Of a DNA stretch of 64,000 nucleotides, positions 37,163-45,401 are shown one piece after another. Each line of letters opens with the position of its first letter. The first letter of the stretch is position 1. Origin of the DNA: Lachnospiraceae bacterium UBA3401 (GTDB taxonomy: Bacteria; Bacillota; Clostridia; Lachnospirales; Lachnospiraceae). Below the pieces are notes generated by a model. The model was not told where the DNA came from, did no database searches, and saw nothing but the letters and a program-made list of their open reading frames with translations. Location of the stretch: positions 21,323 to 85,322 of the forward strand of contig DEPD01000148.1 of the NCBI GenBank assembly GCA_002358575.1, written 5' to 3'. The translations under genes were made by a program, and so were the position numbers.

Positions 37163-37849
37163 CTATTTTTTACTTTTTCTCCCTGTCCCCAATATCATAA
37201 GCTCCCTTGAAAATCGATAAAATTTATTTCGAGCAATCTTTTTAACAGGACCACCGATAAACTGTAAAATTCTACATAAAAATTTAATTTCTGGGTGCTT
37301 CCATAAAACTGGTAACTGATAAAATATTTCTGTTCCTACATTTTTAAATCCATATATTTTTAATACATCTTCTAATCCTTTTTGTGTATAAGGTTGTACA
37401 TGACTAAAATCATCATAATAAATATACATTTGAGAATGCCAATCTGGTACTAAAACTATAAATAAACCACCTGGTTTCAATATTCTATTGATCTCTGATA
37501 AATATTGTTCTGGTCTATGTATGTGTTCCAACACTGACTTTGAAAATACTACATCAAAAAAATTATCCTCAAATGGCAGCACTGCTGTTTCCAAATCTAC
37601 ATTCCCAATATACTTTACCCCCTCTGTATTTTTCTTATTTTTATATTCCGAACCATCTACTGCCCATGTACTCATCCCTGCATTAAAAAATGCTTCCGAA
37701 AAATCTCCTCTCCCTGCACCACTATCTAATAAGATACTTTTTTTCTTGATATGATACCTAGATACTAGATATTGTATTAATTGATCTGGGTATGATGTTA
37801 ATGGTCTGTCCTTTATATTATATATTGTATTTACATAATTATTGGGCAT
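37163..37849 (-). CDS. Class I SAM-dependent methyltransferase
   Basis: A 228-residue protein from the ATG at 37849, which overlaps the stop of the upstream VOC gene (TGATG) behind GGAGG; a GTG one codon earlier is unlikely. The SAM-binding loop is LLDSGAGRGDFSEAF, motif II is FDVVFSKSVLEHI and motif III ILKPGGLFIVLVP, all as in Methyltransf_11/23 proteins. A basic C-terminal tail may attach to membrane or substrate. Unlike the other three methyltransferases in this operon, its reading frame is intact. Confidence 0.82.
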   Translation of the reverse strand: MPNNYVNTIYNIKDRPLTSYPDQLIQYLVSRYHIKKKSILLDSGAGRGDFSEAFFNAGMSTWAVDGSEYKNKKNTEGVKYIGNVDLETAVLPFEDNFFDVVFSKSVLEHIHRPEQYLSEINRILKPGGLFIVLVPDWHSQMYIYYDDFSHVQPYTQKGLEDVLKIYGFKNVGTEIFYQLPVLWKHPEIKFLCRILQFIGGPVKKIARNKFYRFSRELMILGTGRKSKK

Positions 37850-38277
37850 CACTGTTCCTCCACAAGTTCCAAATAATTACCTTCCAAATCCCTTGCAAAA
37901 AATACCTTTGCTTTTCCATCAGAAGACATACAAGGCTTTGACAGCAGTTCACAATGTTTATTTTTTAACTTATAATACATTTCTTCAGTAGAATCTACAG
38001 TAATCGCTATATGCATTTTTCCACATTGATATATTTTTTCTTGCCAATTAGGCAATGTATTCTGATGAGCATACTGAATCAGCTCAATCATTGTTTGGTC
38101 CTCAAAACTAAGTTTAAAAACCTCTATTTCAACACTGTGCTCTTGAAAAATAGTGTCTGTATAGGTTCCGCTCTCCTTTTGATGCACAGCAATCTTTAAA
38201 TCAAATACATCCATATAAAATGCTACCATCTTTGGTAAATCATTTACATAAATACCTGTATGTCTTATACCGCTCAT
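37849..38277 (-). CDS. VOC-family (glyoxalase-like) protein
   Basis: A 142-residue vicinal-oxygen-chelate protein with the two beta-alpha-beta-beta-beta repeats. Probable metal ligands are His in IRHTGIYV, Glu in MIELIQY, His in KMHIAITV and Glu in NYLELVEE, the 2-His/2-Glu set of glyoxalase I and methylmalonyl-CoA epimerase. GAGG precedes the ATG. In this place it may act as an epimerase or isomerase on a keto-sugar rather than on methylglyoxal (inference from its neighbours). Confidence 0.8.
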   Translation of the reverse strand: MSGIRHTGIYVNDLPKMVAFYMDVFDLKIAVHQKESGTYTDTIFQEHSVEIEVFKLSFEDQTMIELIQYAHQNTLPNWQEKIYQCGKMHIAITVDSTEEMYYKLKNKHCELLSKPCMSSDGKAKVFFARDLEGNYLELVEEQ

Positions 38278-38293
38278 ATCTTCCTCATAATAT

Positions 38294-39134
38294 CTATAAC
38301 TTTTTTGCTATTATCCTAAATATTTCATTTCCACTTCGTCCACTTTGAAACAGTAAATCATCCTCACATAGATGGATTGTCACATCAAAACCATTTCGGG
38401 AAAAGAGTTCCTTAATTTTGTGTTTTGTATAAGATTGGATTACATTCTTAAAATATTCTCGCTCACTGCTATTTCTTCTTATAAACCACTTCTCAACAAC
38501 TAGATTACCATCTATATCTACAGACATTTTTTGTAACATATATTGAAAGGGATCTTCCTGCGGAAATTCTTCCCACCTTCTAAGAACACCATCTTCACAT
38601 ACGCCCTCTATGATCTTTGAATAATCTTCTATTTCCAGAAACAAATACCCACCCTTTTTCAAACTGCGTTTTATCCATGCTATAGTATCATTTTCTGCCG
38701 CATCATATAATGGAGAAATTAATTGCATTACGACATCTACCATGATAATACAATCAAATATTTCTTTTTCTGGTTTTACTTCTAAGAAATTCTTATTTAT
38801 GTTTTCAACTTTATTACAAGATAAAATCTGTGCAAACTTTTGTGCCAGCTCACAACGACTCTTGCTGACCTCATAATTTATCCCCTTTTTTAAAAGTTCT
38901 TTCTTTTCTAAACAATACAGTAATTTTCCATTTCCACCACCAATTTCACAGATATTTATTGGCTTTTTTATACCCCCCCCCCGGGTTTAAAATCGTCTGT
39001 TCTAAAAATTCAACATTGCTTTTGGCAGATTGCAATTTCATCATACAATAATCTCTTAATTCTTGTTCTGACAATTCATGCCCTTGAACAAGCTCCACAT
39101 TATCGTAACTTTTTAGATTATCTAAATTATTCAT
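38294..39134 (-). CDS. SAM-dependent methyltransferase, out of frame at a G10 tract (putatively phase-variable)
   Basis: The gene starts at the ATG at 39134 and reads to EQTILNPGGG, where ten G (minus strand; 38973-38982) throw it into a frame that stops after YKKANKYL. With nine G the frame continues IKKPINICEIGGGNGKLL, a perfect SAM-binding loop, then FDCIIMVDVVMQLISPLY and on to the stop at 38294, giving a 279-residue methyltransferase. As sequenced only the first 62 residues or, from an internal ATG at 38743, the last 149 residues are open, so no functional enzyme is expected. The C-terminal half has WFIRRNSSERE and typical Methyltransf_23 features. Confidence 0.82.
38973..38982 (-). repeat. 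Poly-G tract (G10 on the minus strand) inside a methyltransferase gene
   Basis: Ten consecutive C on the plus strand, flanked by GGG on one side and TA on the other. Loss of one G restores the frame just before the SAM-binding loop. It is the longest G/C homopolymer in an AT-rich region. Confidence 0.88.
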
Positions 39135-39140
39135 AGTATT

Positions 39141-40532
39141 CTAGGACTCCTTAATAACCTCACTCATTGCCTCCATCAAAACATCCATTGCCTCTATCAA
39201 CGCATCATCTGTTATTGTCAATGGCGGTCCGACTTTGATGGTACCTGTCATTGTCCTTATAGACATAACCCCTTTTTCAAAAGCTCTTTCAATAACTCTG
39301 TCCACTAATTCTACATCGAGTTCTTTTGTTCCAGGTTTCACAATAACTGCCGCGAAAGCCATACCCATTCCATGTATTGCCTTTACTCTATCTGGAAATC
39401 TTGCCTTCATTTGATTCAATTTTTCTAATAGGATTCCTTCTTTTCTTTTTGCTTCCTCCACAAGATGATGTTCTTCTATATATTTCAAATTTGCCAATGC
39501 AGATGCACATGGCAAAGGGCTGCCTCCATGTGTGCTATTGAGGGAACCATCCACATCCAATATTTCCGCACTACTAAGAACTGCTGATAATGGTAATGCT
39601 CCACTGACAGCTTTCCCACAGCAAATAATGTCAACATTCACATTATAATACTCATAACCAAACAATTTCCCAGTTCTTCCAAAACCCGCCTGTACTTCGT
39701 CAGAAACCAGCAGTGCTTTCTTCTCATTTAGAAACTCTCGCAATGCTTTAATATAACCTATGGGATAAAATAAAGCAGCCCATCCTTGATAGGGTTCAAA
39801 AATTGCGCCCGCAATCGTGTCGAGGTCAACACCTGATTTCTCCAAATCTTGTATATCTTTCTCAAATAAAAGTCTTCCTTTTTCTTCATCATAGATTTGA
39901 CGCATGTCCTCAAATGCATCTGTTGGACATGGGAGATGATAAATACATGGGTCCAAGTTGCCAATCCACTTCCATGATGCTTCTTTTCCAGCCATTGTCT
40001 GCGCTCCTAAAGTCTTTCCATGAAATGCTCCACCAAATGCAATCATTCCCAATTTCTTAGGGTTCTGTTTAATTCCATGTAGCCTACATAATTTTAATGC
40101 ACATTCCGTCGTTTCAGCACCAGTCGTAAGTAAAAATGCTTTGTCCATACCTGCTGGTGCCATCTTTACTAATTGTTCTGTTAACAGTGAACGTTCTTCC
40201 AGATAATAATAGTAACTATTCATCATAGGCTTATGAAGCATTTTCTCCAGCGCCTCTATCATATCAGGATTTCCATGTCCAGCATTTGTAACAAAAATGC
40301 CAGACGACATATCTATCCATTTATTTCCCCATTTATCATATATACTATAATCAATGGCATGATCCCACACTGCATACAATTGATTATTCATAGACCACGG
40401 TTCATTTTTTATTGAACGCTCTATAATTTCCATACTTTGTGGTACTGGTATTTTTGTACATATTGTACGATTCTTGGTATGAATCTGTTCTACTTGTTTT
40501 GGTTCTCTGTGAAATAAATATTCTGTTTCCAT
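39141..40532 (-). CDS. Class III (fold type I) PLP-dependent aminotransferase
   Basis: A 463-residue member of the acetylornithine/glutamate-semialdehyde aminotransferase group. Visible features are TGAETTECALKLCR (PLP phosphate site), AFGGAFHGKTLGA, SDEVQAGFGRTG with the PLP-binding Asp, and CCGKAVSGALPLSA, where the Lys (near 306) forms the Schiff base. The N-terminus is about 60 residues longer than ArgD. It lies directly after the CMP-sugar synthetase, so it probably installs an amino group on a keto-sugar or ulosonic acid. Aminotransferases of sugar pathways usually belong to the DegT family, which makes class III here unusual. Confidence 0.85.
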   Translation of the reverse strand: METEYLFHREPKQVEQIHTKNRTICTKIPVPQSMEIIERSIKNEPWSMNNQLYAVWDHAIDYSIYDKWGNKWIDMSSGIFVTNAGHGNPDMIEALEKMLHKPMMNSYYYYLEERSLLTEQLVKMAPAGMDKAFLLTTGAETTECALKLCRLHGIKQNPKKLGMIAFGGAFHGKTLGAQTMAGKEASWKWIGNLDPCIYHLPCPTDAFEDMRQIYDEEKGRLLFEKDIQDLEKSGVDLDTIAGAIFEPYQGWAALFYPIGYIKALREFLNEKKALLVSDEVQAGFGRTGKLFGYEYYNVNVDIICCGKAVSGALPLSAVLSSAEILDVDGSLNSTHGGSPLPCASALANLKYIEEHHLVEEAKRKEGILLEKLNQMKARFPDRVKAIHGMGMAFAAVIVKPGTKELDVELVDRVIERAFEKGVMSIRTMTGTIKVGPPLTITDDALIEAMDVLMEAMSEVIKES

Positions 40533-40554
40533 CCTAATAAATGTTATCCTCTCT

Positions 40555-41328
40555 CTAAAAATTGTATTTTAAATATCCATATAACTCTGATCCTTTTTTC
40601 TCAATCTGATACTGAATATAATCCAATTCATCAAGGGTATCGATTTCTGTACAGTTTGGGGATTCAAATCCTATCATATTCTGTCCATGCAACTGATTAT
40701 TTTGAATAATATAACTACTTTTTAATACATCTACATAGCCATCTGGTATATACACATCTGGAAACGCTTGTCTTCTACCATTTGCCATGTCATTGTCTAT
40801 CTTTTCATTTATACTTTGAAAGTACCCATCTTGGTTTTTTAAAAACCATTTATATGGTGATTCCGCTGCCTTATGTGCTGAACGTAAAGAACAGCAATCC
40901 AAATTAGACTTGCACTCCAAAATTGCTTTATCAACAATCTCAACTTCACGAAAAGGTGTTGTTGGTCTTAAATGCACAATATATTCTGGTATTACTCCTT
41001 CATTTTCATACATAAAACGAATAGCATGCTCAACAAATTCAATATCGCCAGAATGATCCTGAGAATATTTTGCTGGTCGTATAAACGGAACTTCCGCACC
41101 ATAATGTAAAGCTATCTGTGCAATTTCATCCGAATCTGTCGATACAATCACTCTCTCAATATACTTTGACAATATCCCTGCTGCTATTGAATATGCAATA
41201 AGTGGATATCCCTTAACCATCTGAATATTTTTCTTTAAAATCCCTTTGGATCCACTTCTTGCAGGTATTAAAGCCACTACTTTGTTCCTGTCTATTTTTT
41301 GTATAAATTTTTGTTTATCTTCAATCAT
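40555..41328 (-). CDS. CMP-ulosonic acid synthetase (NeuA-like cytidylyltransferase)
   Basis: About 257 residues from the ATG at 41328 (GAAGG upstream); the longer TTG start at 41340 overlaps the preceding stop codon region. The nucleotide loop is ALIPARSGSKGI, followed by KNIQMVKGYPLIAYSI, VSTDSDEIAQ, and HLRPTTPFR, the pattern of CMP-sialate and CMP-legionaminate synthetases. It would activate the ulosonic acid made by the NeuB-like enzyme two genes upstream with CTP. No fused phosphatase domain is present; a HAD domain occurs in the first gene of the operon instead. Confidence 0.87.
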   Translation of the reverse strand: MIEDKQKFIQKIDRNKVVALIPARSGSKGILKKNIQMVKGYPLIAYSIAAGILSKYIERVIVSTDSDEIAQIALHYGAEVPFIRPAKYSQDHSGDIEFVEHAIRFMYENEGVIPEYIVHLRPTTPFREVEIVDKAILECKSNLDCCSLRSAHKAAESPYKWFLKNQDGYFQSINEKIDNDMANGRRQAFPDVYIPDGYVDVLKSSYIIQNNQLHGQNMIGFESPNCTEIDTLDELDYIQYQIEKKGSELYGYLKYNF

Positions 41329-41336
41329 AATAACCT

Positions 41337-42185
41337 TCAAATATTATATTTTTGAATATACTGGCTAACAAATTCCATTTGCGCAGCAATATTATCTTGT
41401 TCCTCTCCCTCTATTCCACGTGCTGCCTGAAGAATAAAACCATGTTTGTACTTAATTTCACTCAATCCTTGAAATAAACGGTCAAACTCTGCACTTCCTG
41501 TTCCTAACGAAACAGTAGTACCCTGATAAACTCTATCTTTAATATGAATATTAAAAATATAATCTCTCAGAGTGGTAACTTCCTCATACAAATCATAGCC
41601 TAACCCAGAACTATTTCCACTGTCATAATTTGCTCCCACTCTTGGGTGATTAAACAAATTTAAATATTCTTTAAAATCCTTTGGAGATAAATCAGTTTCT
41701 AGCGCAATATTGATTGTTTCATCCGCATAATCAATAATCTTTAATAACCATTCTCGGAATGCTGCCTTATGTTTATCACTTTTTAAAGAAGAAGCATCCA
41801 CAAGAGGAATTTCTAACAATCTAATTTGCAACTGTTTCATTGATTCAAGAATTGTTTTGATTATCTGTGTATTTTCTTCCATTATTTTGACCTGCTGCGC
41901 ATCTTCTTCTTTAAAAAAAGCTCTTCGCATAAAATAATCAAAACAAACTGCATTAATCTGTATCCCTGTTTCTGCTCTGATTTCTTTGATTTTATTTATT
42001 CCATCTGTTGTCCATAGTGGATTTTGCTTATAATCCTCAAAATCAAAAATAAATTCAATCTCATTCAATCCAAGCTTTCTGGCTGTGCGAAACTCCTCTT
42101 GCCAATTCTCAAAGGGGAAAAATTGTATTCCACGTCCTTTTGGTGGTGTCAATCTTCCCTGCATGATTCCAATCTGATGTTTCAC
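41337..42185 (-). CDS. Sugar phosphate isomerase/epimerase (xylose isomerase-like TIM barrel)
   Basis: A 282-residue AP_endonuc_2-type TIM barrel with a GTG start behind AGGAGATAAGG. Recognisable strands are QIGIMQGRLTPP, LNEIEFIFDFED, LLEIPLVDASS, ALETDL (metal Glu), VGANYDSGNSS (metal Asp/His region) and NIHIKDR, the pattern of family members with a divalent metal. It sits between the NeuB-like and NeuA-like genes. Such a protein recurs in ulosonic-acid-like clusters, where it may epimerise or isomerise an intermediate; its reaction is not determined by sequence. Confidence 0.8.
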   Translation of the reverse strand: MKHQIGIMQGRLTPPKGRGIQFFPFENWQEEFRTARKLGLNEIEFIFDFEDYKQNPLWTTDGINKIKEIRAETGIQINAVCFDYFMRRAFFKEEDAQQVKIMEENTQIIKTILESMKQLQIRLLEIPLVDASSLKSDKHKAAFREWLLKIIDYADETINIALETDLSPKDFKEYLNLFNHPRVGANYDSGNSSGLGYDLYEEVTTLRDYIFNIHIKDRVYQGTTVSLGTGSAEFDRLFQGLSEIKYKHGFILQAARGIEGEEQDNIAAQMEFVSQYIQKYNI

Positions 42186-42198
42186 CCTTATCTCCTCT

Positions 42199-43032
42199 CT
42201 ATCCTCTCAACTTTTTTCTGACATCTGCTTCTGCTTTAGACAATACTTTTTCACCATTTCCAAGCGCTTTCTCAATAACACGGATATCCTTAATTAATCT
42301 CTGAAAATCCTCCGCTTCCAAAGACGCTGCCTGATCTGACCCATACATTGTGCGGTCAAGTGTAATATGACGTTCAATAGATGTTGCTCCCAATGCAACT
42401 GCTGTTGTTGATACAATACGTCCTGTTTCATGCCCACTATATCCAACTTTAACGCCATATCGCTCTCTTAACACTGGTATCAATGATAAGTTAGCATCCT
42501 CATTTTTCATCGGATATGTACTATTGCAGTGTAACAATTCAAACGGACATTTATTTTTTTTAAATATTTCTACAGCCGCATCAATTTCATTATAGGTACT
42601 CATTCCAGTCGCAATAAATGTATACTTTTTCTCTTCTGCAACTGTTTGTAACAATTCCATATTGGTAAGCATTGCCGATGCAATCTTATTATATTGAAGA
42701 TTATATTGACGAAGAAATAATTGTGCTTCTATATCCCATGCAGATGCATACCATTCAATACTTTTTTCTTTACAATATGCATCTATTATGTCGTATTCTT
42801 CCTTTCCAAACTCAAGCCCTTCTTTTTGCTCTCTTTGCGTTGTTCCCCAAGGTGACTCTCTATAACTGTTTAAATAATCTTGTGTATATACTTTATCTAT
42901 TGTCCTCTTTTGAAACTTAACCGCGTCACAACCCGACAGATATGCCCAATCAATTAACTTTTTTGCAATATCCAAATCTCCATTATGATTAATTCCTATC
43001 TCTGCTGTTACAAATACATGTTTATTACTCAT
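42199..43032 (-). CDS. NeuB-like PEP-condensing ulosonic acid synthase lacking the SAF domain
   Basis: A 277-residue protein matching the TIM-barrel part of N-acylneuraminate/legionaminate synthases: VTAEIGINHNGD, AVKFQKR, ATGMSTYNEID, LLHCNSTYPM, VGYSGHE and SIERHITLDRTMYGSDQAASL. It would condense phosphoenolpyruvate with an aldose to a 3-deoxy-ulosonic acid. Family members usually have about 340-350 residues; here the protein ends at the linker (EKVLSKAEADVRKKLRG) and lacks the antifreeze-like SAF domain, which in NeuB completes the active site of the partner subunit. Its ATG overlaps the end of the upstream gene by 8 nt. Confidence 0.87.
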   Translation of the reverse strand: MSNKHVFVTAEIGINHNGDLDIAKKLIDWAYLSGCDAVKFQKRTIDKVYTQDYLNSYRESPWGTTQREQKEGLEFGKEEYDIIDAYCKEKSIEWYASAWDIEAQLFLRQYNLQYNKIASAMLTNMELLQTVAEEKKYTFIATGMSTYNEIDAAVEIFKKNKCPFELLHCNSTYPMKNEDANLSLIPVLRERYGVKVGYSGHETGRIVSTTAVALGATSIERHITLDRTMYGSDQAASLEAEDFQRLIKDIRVIEKALGNGEKVLSKAEADVRKKLRG

Positions 43033-44119
43033 CTTCTCTCTCCTTTGTCAATTTTGCTTCAATTATTTCACATAAAATATGACCAATTAGAATATGACCT
43101 TCTTGTATTCTTGGTGTATCATTGGAAGGAATATTTATAAGATAATCTGTATATTCTATTATTGGTACACACTCATGAATGTCTCCTGTCATTAAAACAG
43201 TCAACATGCCAATATCTTTTGCTTGTCTAAAAGCATTCTGAATATTGACCGATTTTCCGCTTGTCGTAATACCAATAAGCACATCTCCCTCACGACCTTT
43301 TGCTTCTATCTGTCTAACAAAAATCATATTATAATCATAATCATTTGCAAGTGCTGTTATAATAGATGTATTAGTTGATAATGCTTCAGCGGAATACGCC
43401 TTCCGCTCCAGATAAAACCTTCCTACCAGTTCTGCCGCAATATGTTGCGCATCTGCTGCACTTCCTCCATTTCCACATAAAAAAAGCTGCCCATTATTCT
43501 TATAAGAATTTATAATTGTGTGGCATACTGTTTCTATTGTACTTAAAAGTTTCGAATCGTTTGAAATCTTATCTATTATTTGACTATGCATACTAATTCG
43601 ATGCTTAATCGTACCAAAAATATCCTTATGACTTCTCGACACTTCGACACTTTTATCTATAGTTTGATAAAGCTTTGTATAAATCTCAGCAATGCAACCT
43701 TGTCCTCCGAATGTATCCAATATAAAATCCGATACTTTCTTAACTTCACAGATTGCATCCTGAGGACAGACTGCTAACCCCGCATATTTCAATGCCTCTA
43801 TATCATATTTTCCATCGCCTATGTAACAAATTTGAGTATGATTTATTTTGTATTTGTCACTAAACTGTTCAAGTATTTCCTTTTTATTTTTGTTTCCAAG
43901 TGAATGAAAATCCAGATAAGCAGCAATCTGTCTCGAAAACGCTGTATCTTCACCTGATATACAACCTACAATGAGCCCTTTTTTCTGCAGTTCTTTTATT
44001 GCATCCAAATCTTTATAAGATAATGATTTTAATTCCTGCGTCATACCATCGATATACTTTTTTCCATCAGTCATTACGCCATCAATATCAAAAATTAATG
44101 CTTTAATTTTATTTTTCAC
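43025..44119 (-). CDS. Fusion of KdsC-like HAD phosphatase and GmhA-like sugar-phosphate isomerase
   Basis: A 364-residue two-domain protein with a GTG start behind AGGAAGG. Residues 1-160 are a KdsC-type HAD phosphatase with nucleophile motif FDIDGVMTDG (10-19), ISGED and IGDGKYD. Residues 170-360 are a SIS domain like phosphoheptose isomerase GmhA, with FLCGNGGSAADAQHIAAELVGR near 215 (quoted in part: GNGGSAADAQH), LANDYDY, TTSGKS and QEGHILIGHILCEIIE. One polypeptide could thus isomerise a ketose phosphate to an aldose phosphate and dephosphorylate it. It is the first intact gene of the glycan operon and precedes the NeuB-like synthase. Confidence 0.88.
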   Translation of the reverse strand: MKNKIKALIFDIDGVMTDGKKYIDGMTQELKSLSYKDLDAIKELQKKGLIVGCISGEDTAFSRQIAAYLDFHSLGNKNKKEILEQFSDKYKINHTQICYIGDGKYDIEALKYAGLAVCPQDAICEVKKVSDFILDTFGGQGCIAEIYTKLYQTIDKSVEVSRSHKDIFGTIKHRISMHSQIIDKISNDSKLLSTIETVCHTIINSYKNNGQLFLCGNGGSAADAQHIAAELVGRFYLERKAYSAEALSTNTSIITALANDYDYNMIFVRQIEAKGREGDVLIGITTSGKSVNIQNAFRQAKDIGMLTVLMTGDIHECVPIIEYTDYLINIPSNDTPRIQEGHILIGHILCEIIEAKLTKEREDE

Positions 44120-44188
44120 TATTGTATGCCTTCCTAAAAATTATCACTAAAGTTTTATTTTATTATTTATTAAACCGCTTTAAGTCAT

Positions 44189-45278
44189 CTATCCTACAGC
44201 ATCCACATTCTGTATCATGATAGTTTTCCCTGTTTGTCCATCCAACTGCACCACACTATTGCTATCTCCATAATACCGTCGGATTTTTGAACAATCTTTA
44301 GCCAATCCTCTGGTGTTTTTAGTTCTTCCCGTCTGGTATTTGCCAGTTTATCAAATTTGGGTGATCCTAACCCTAGTACACCGTTTTTTAATCCTCGTAT
44401 ACAAAACACTCGCTATTTGCATCATTGCCGCGTTGTCGTCAGTCAACGATGCCACCACACTTTTATATAGACCTGCCTCATATCTTCTGACTGTACAATG
44501 ACTTTGTCTGGGTTGAATACGCCTGGTACCGTGCAGAAATGTTTCATGCCCTCTATTTTTTCATCTTCTTCTGGTTTAATCTCTCCAAGTACAAAGTATG
44601 GAATATAAACCAGCTTGTCTGTATATTTCTTTAAATCCTCTAAAAGAAAAACAGGTGTACGCTTGTCACAAGATTTATATTATCATAAGGATTATGTATA
44701 TAAATGACATCTGGCTTGCGCGTCTTAAAATCATAGTCCTCATAACTTGTAATTGGTACGTCATCTGGATACTCATTTCCTTCATAATACATTTCGCGAA
44801 AACTTCCATCTGGATTTTTATCATAATAAGGTATCGGAACTACATAGGCATCACAAAATTCATTTTCGTCCGCTGCTTTCCATACGCTTTCTAAACTATC
44901 CCACATACTTGCCTTGTATGGTAGGAACACCACTTCTTTTCTAACCGTAACGTCATTCTTTGCGCTGTTCTCTACTTTCAATAATTGTTTTCTTAACTTT
45001 TTGTGGATTTTCGTTTCATTGTATGTATCACTGTTCAGCTCTTCATAAGCGTAAAAAAGTGTCTCACAGTATCCTTCTATACAAGTCATTGTGGCATGTC
45101 TTTCCCCTTCTAGTCGCTCGATACTTTCACCGAGCGAAGCGGTAAACTCCTGACATTCAGCAAGCATATTCTGCGCAGAAATTCGATTATTCTAATTTAA
45201 TGCCTCTTTGATTTCCTTATGAGCCTGATATAAACCCTGAATAAACTCCAACACTTCCTGTTTCTGTGCTTTTCTCAT
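44189..45278 (-). pseudogene. Decayed paralogue of the CDP-glycerol-transferase-like gene
   Basis: This copy matches the intact protein at 33244-34584. It starts MRKAQKQEVLEF, has an in-frame TAG after KEIKEALN, continues as REVVFLPYKASMWDSLESVW, then loses frame near 44650 (VTSVHLFFF versus YTDKLVYIPYFVL in another frame), breaks again after the HFCTVPGVFNPDKVIVQS block, and after GLGSPKFDK and KSDG jumps across a deletion of about 100 residues to RYYGDSNSVVQL and IMIQNVDAVG with the stop at 44189. At least one nonsense codon, two frameshifts and one deletion are present, so it cannot be functional. It lies between the operon promoter and the first intact gene. Confidence 0.88.
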
Positions 45279-45344
45279 ATTATACTCCACTGATTTGTAT
45301 TATTGTATGGATTGTCGATTCACTTATGTCTCTATATCGGAATT

Positions 45345-45373
45345 AGTTTAACATAGTTTAACTCAAATGACAA
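45345..45373 (-). promoter_or_regulatory. Probable promoter of the glycan operon
   Basis: On the minus strand TTGTCA (45368-45373) and TAAACT (45345-45350) are exactly 17 bp apart, about 65 bp before the start of the decayed transferase gene. No other good promoter or terminator was found between here and 18 kb, which suggests one very long transcript. Confidence 0.5.
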
Positions 45374-45401
45374 TTACTTTTTTTAATCCACCACAAAATA
45401 T

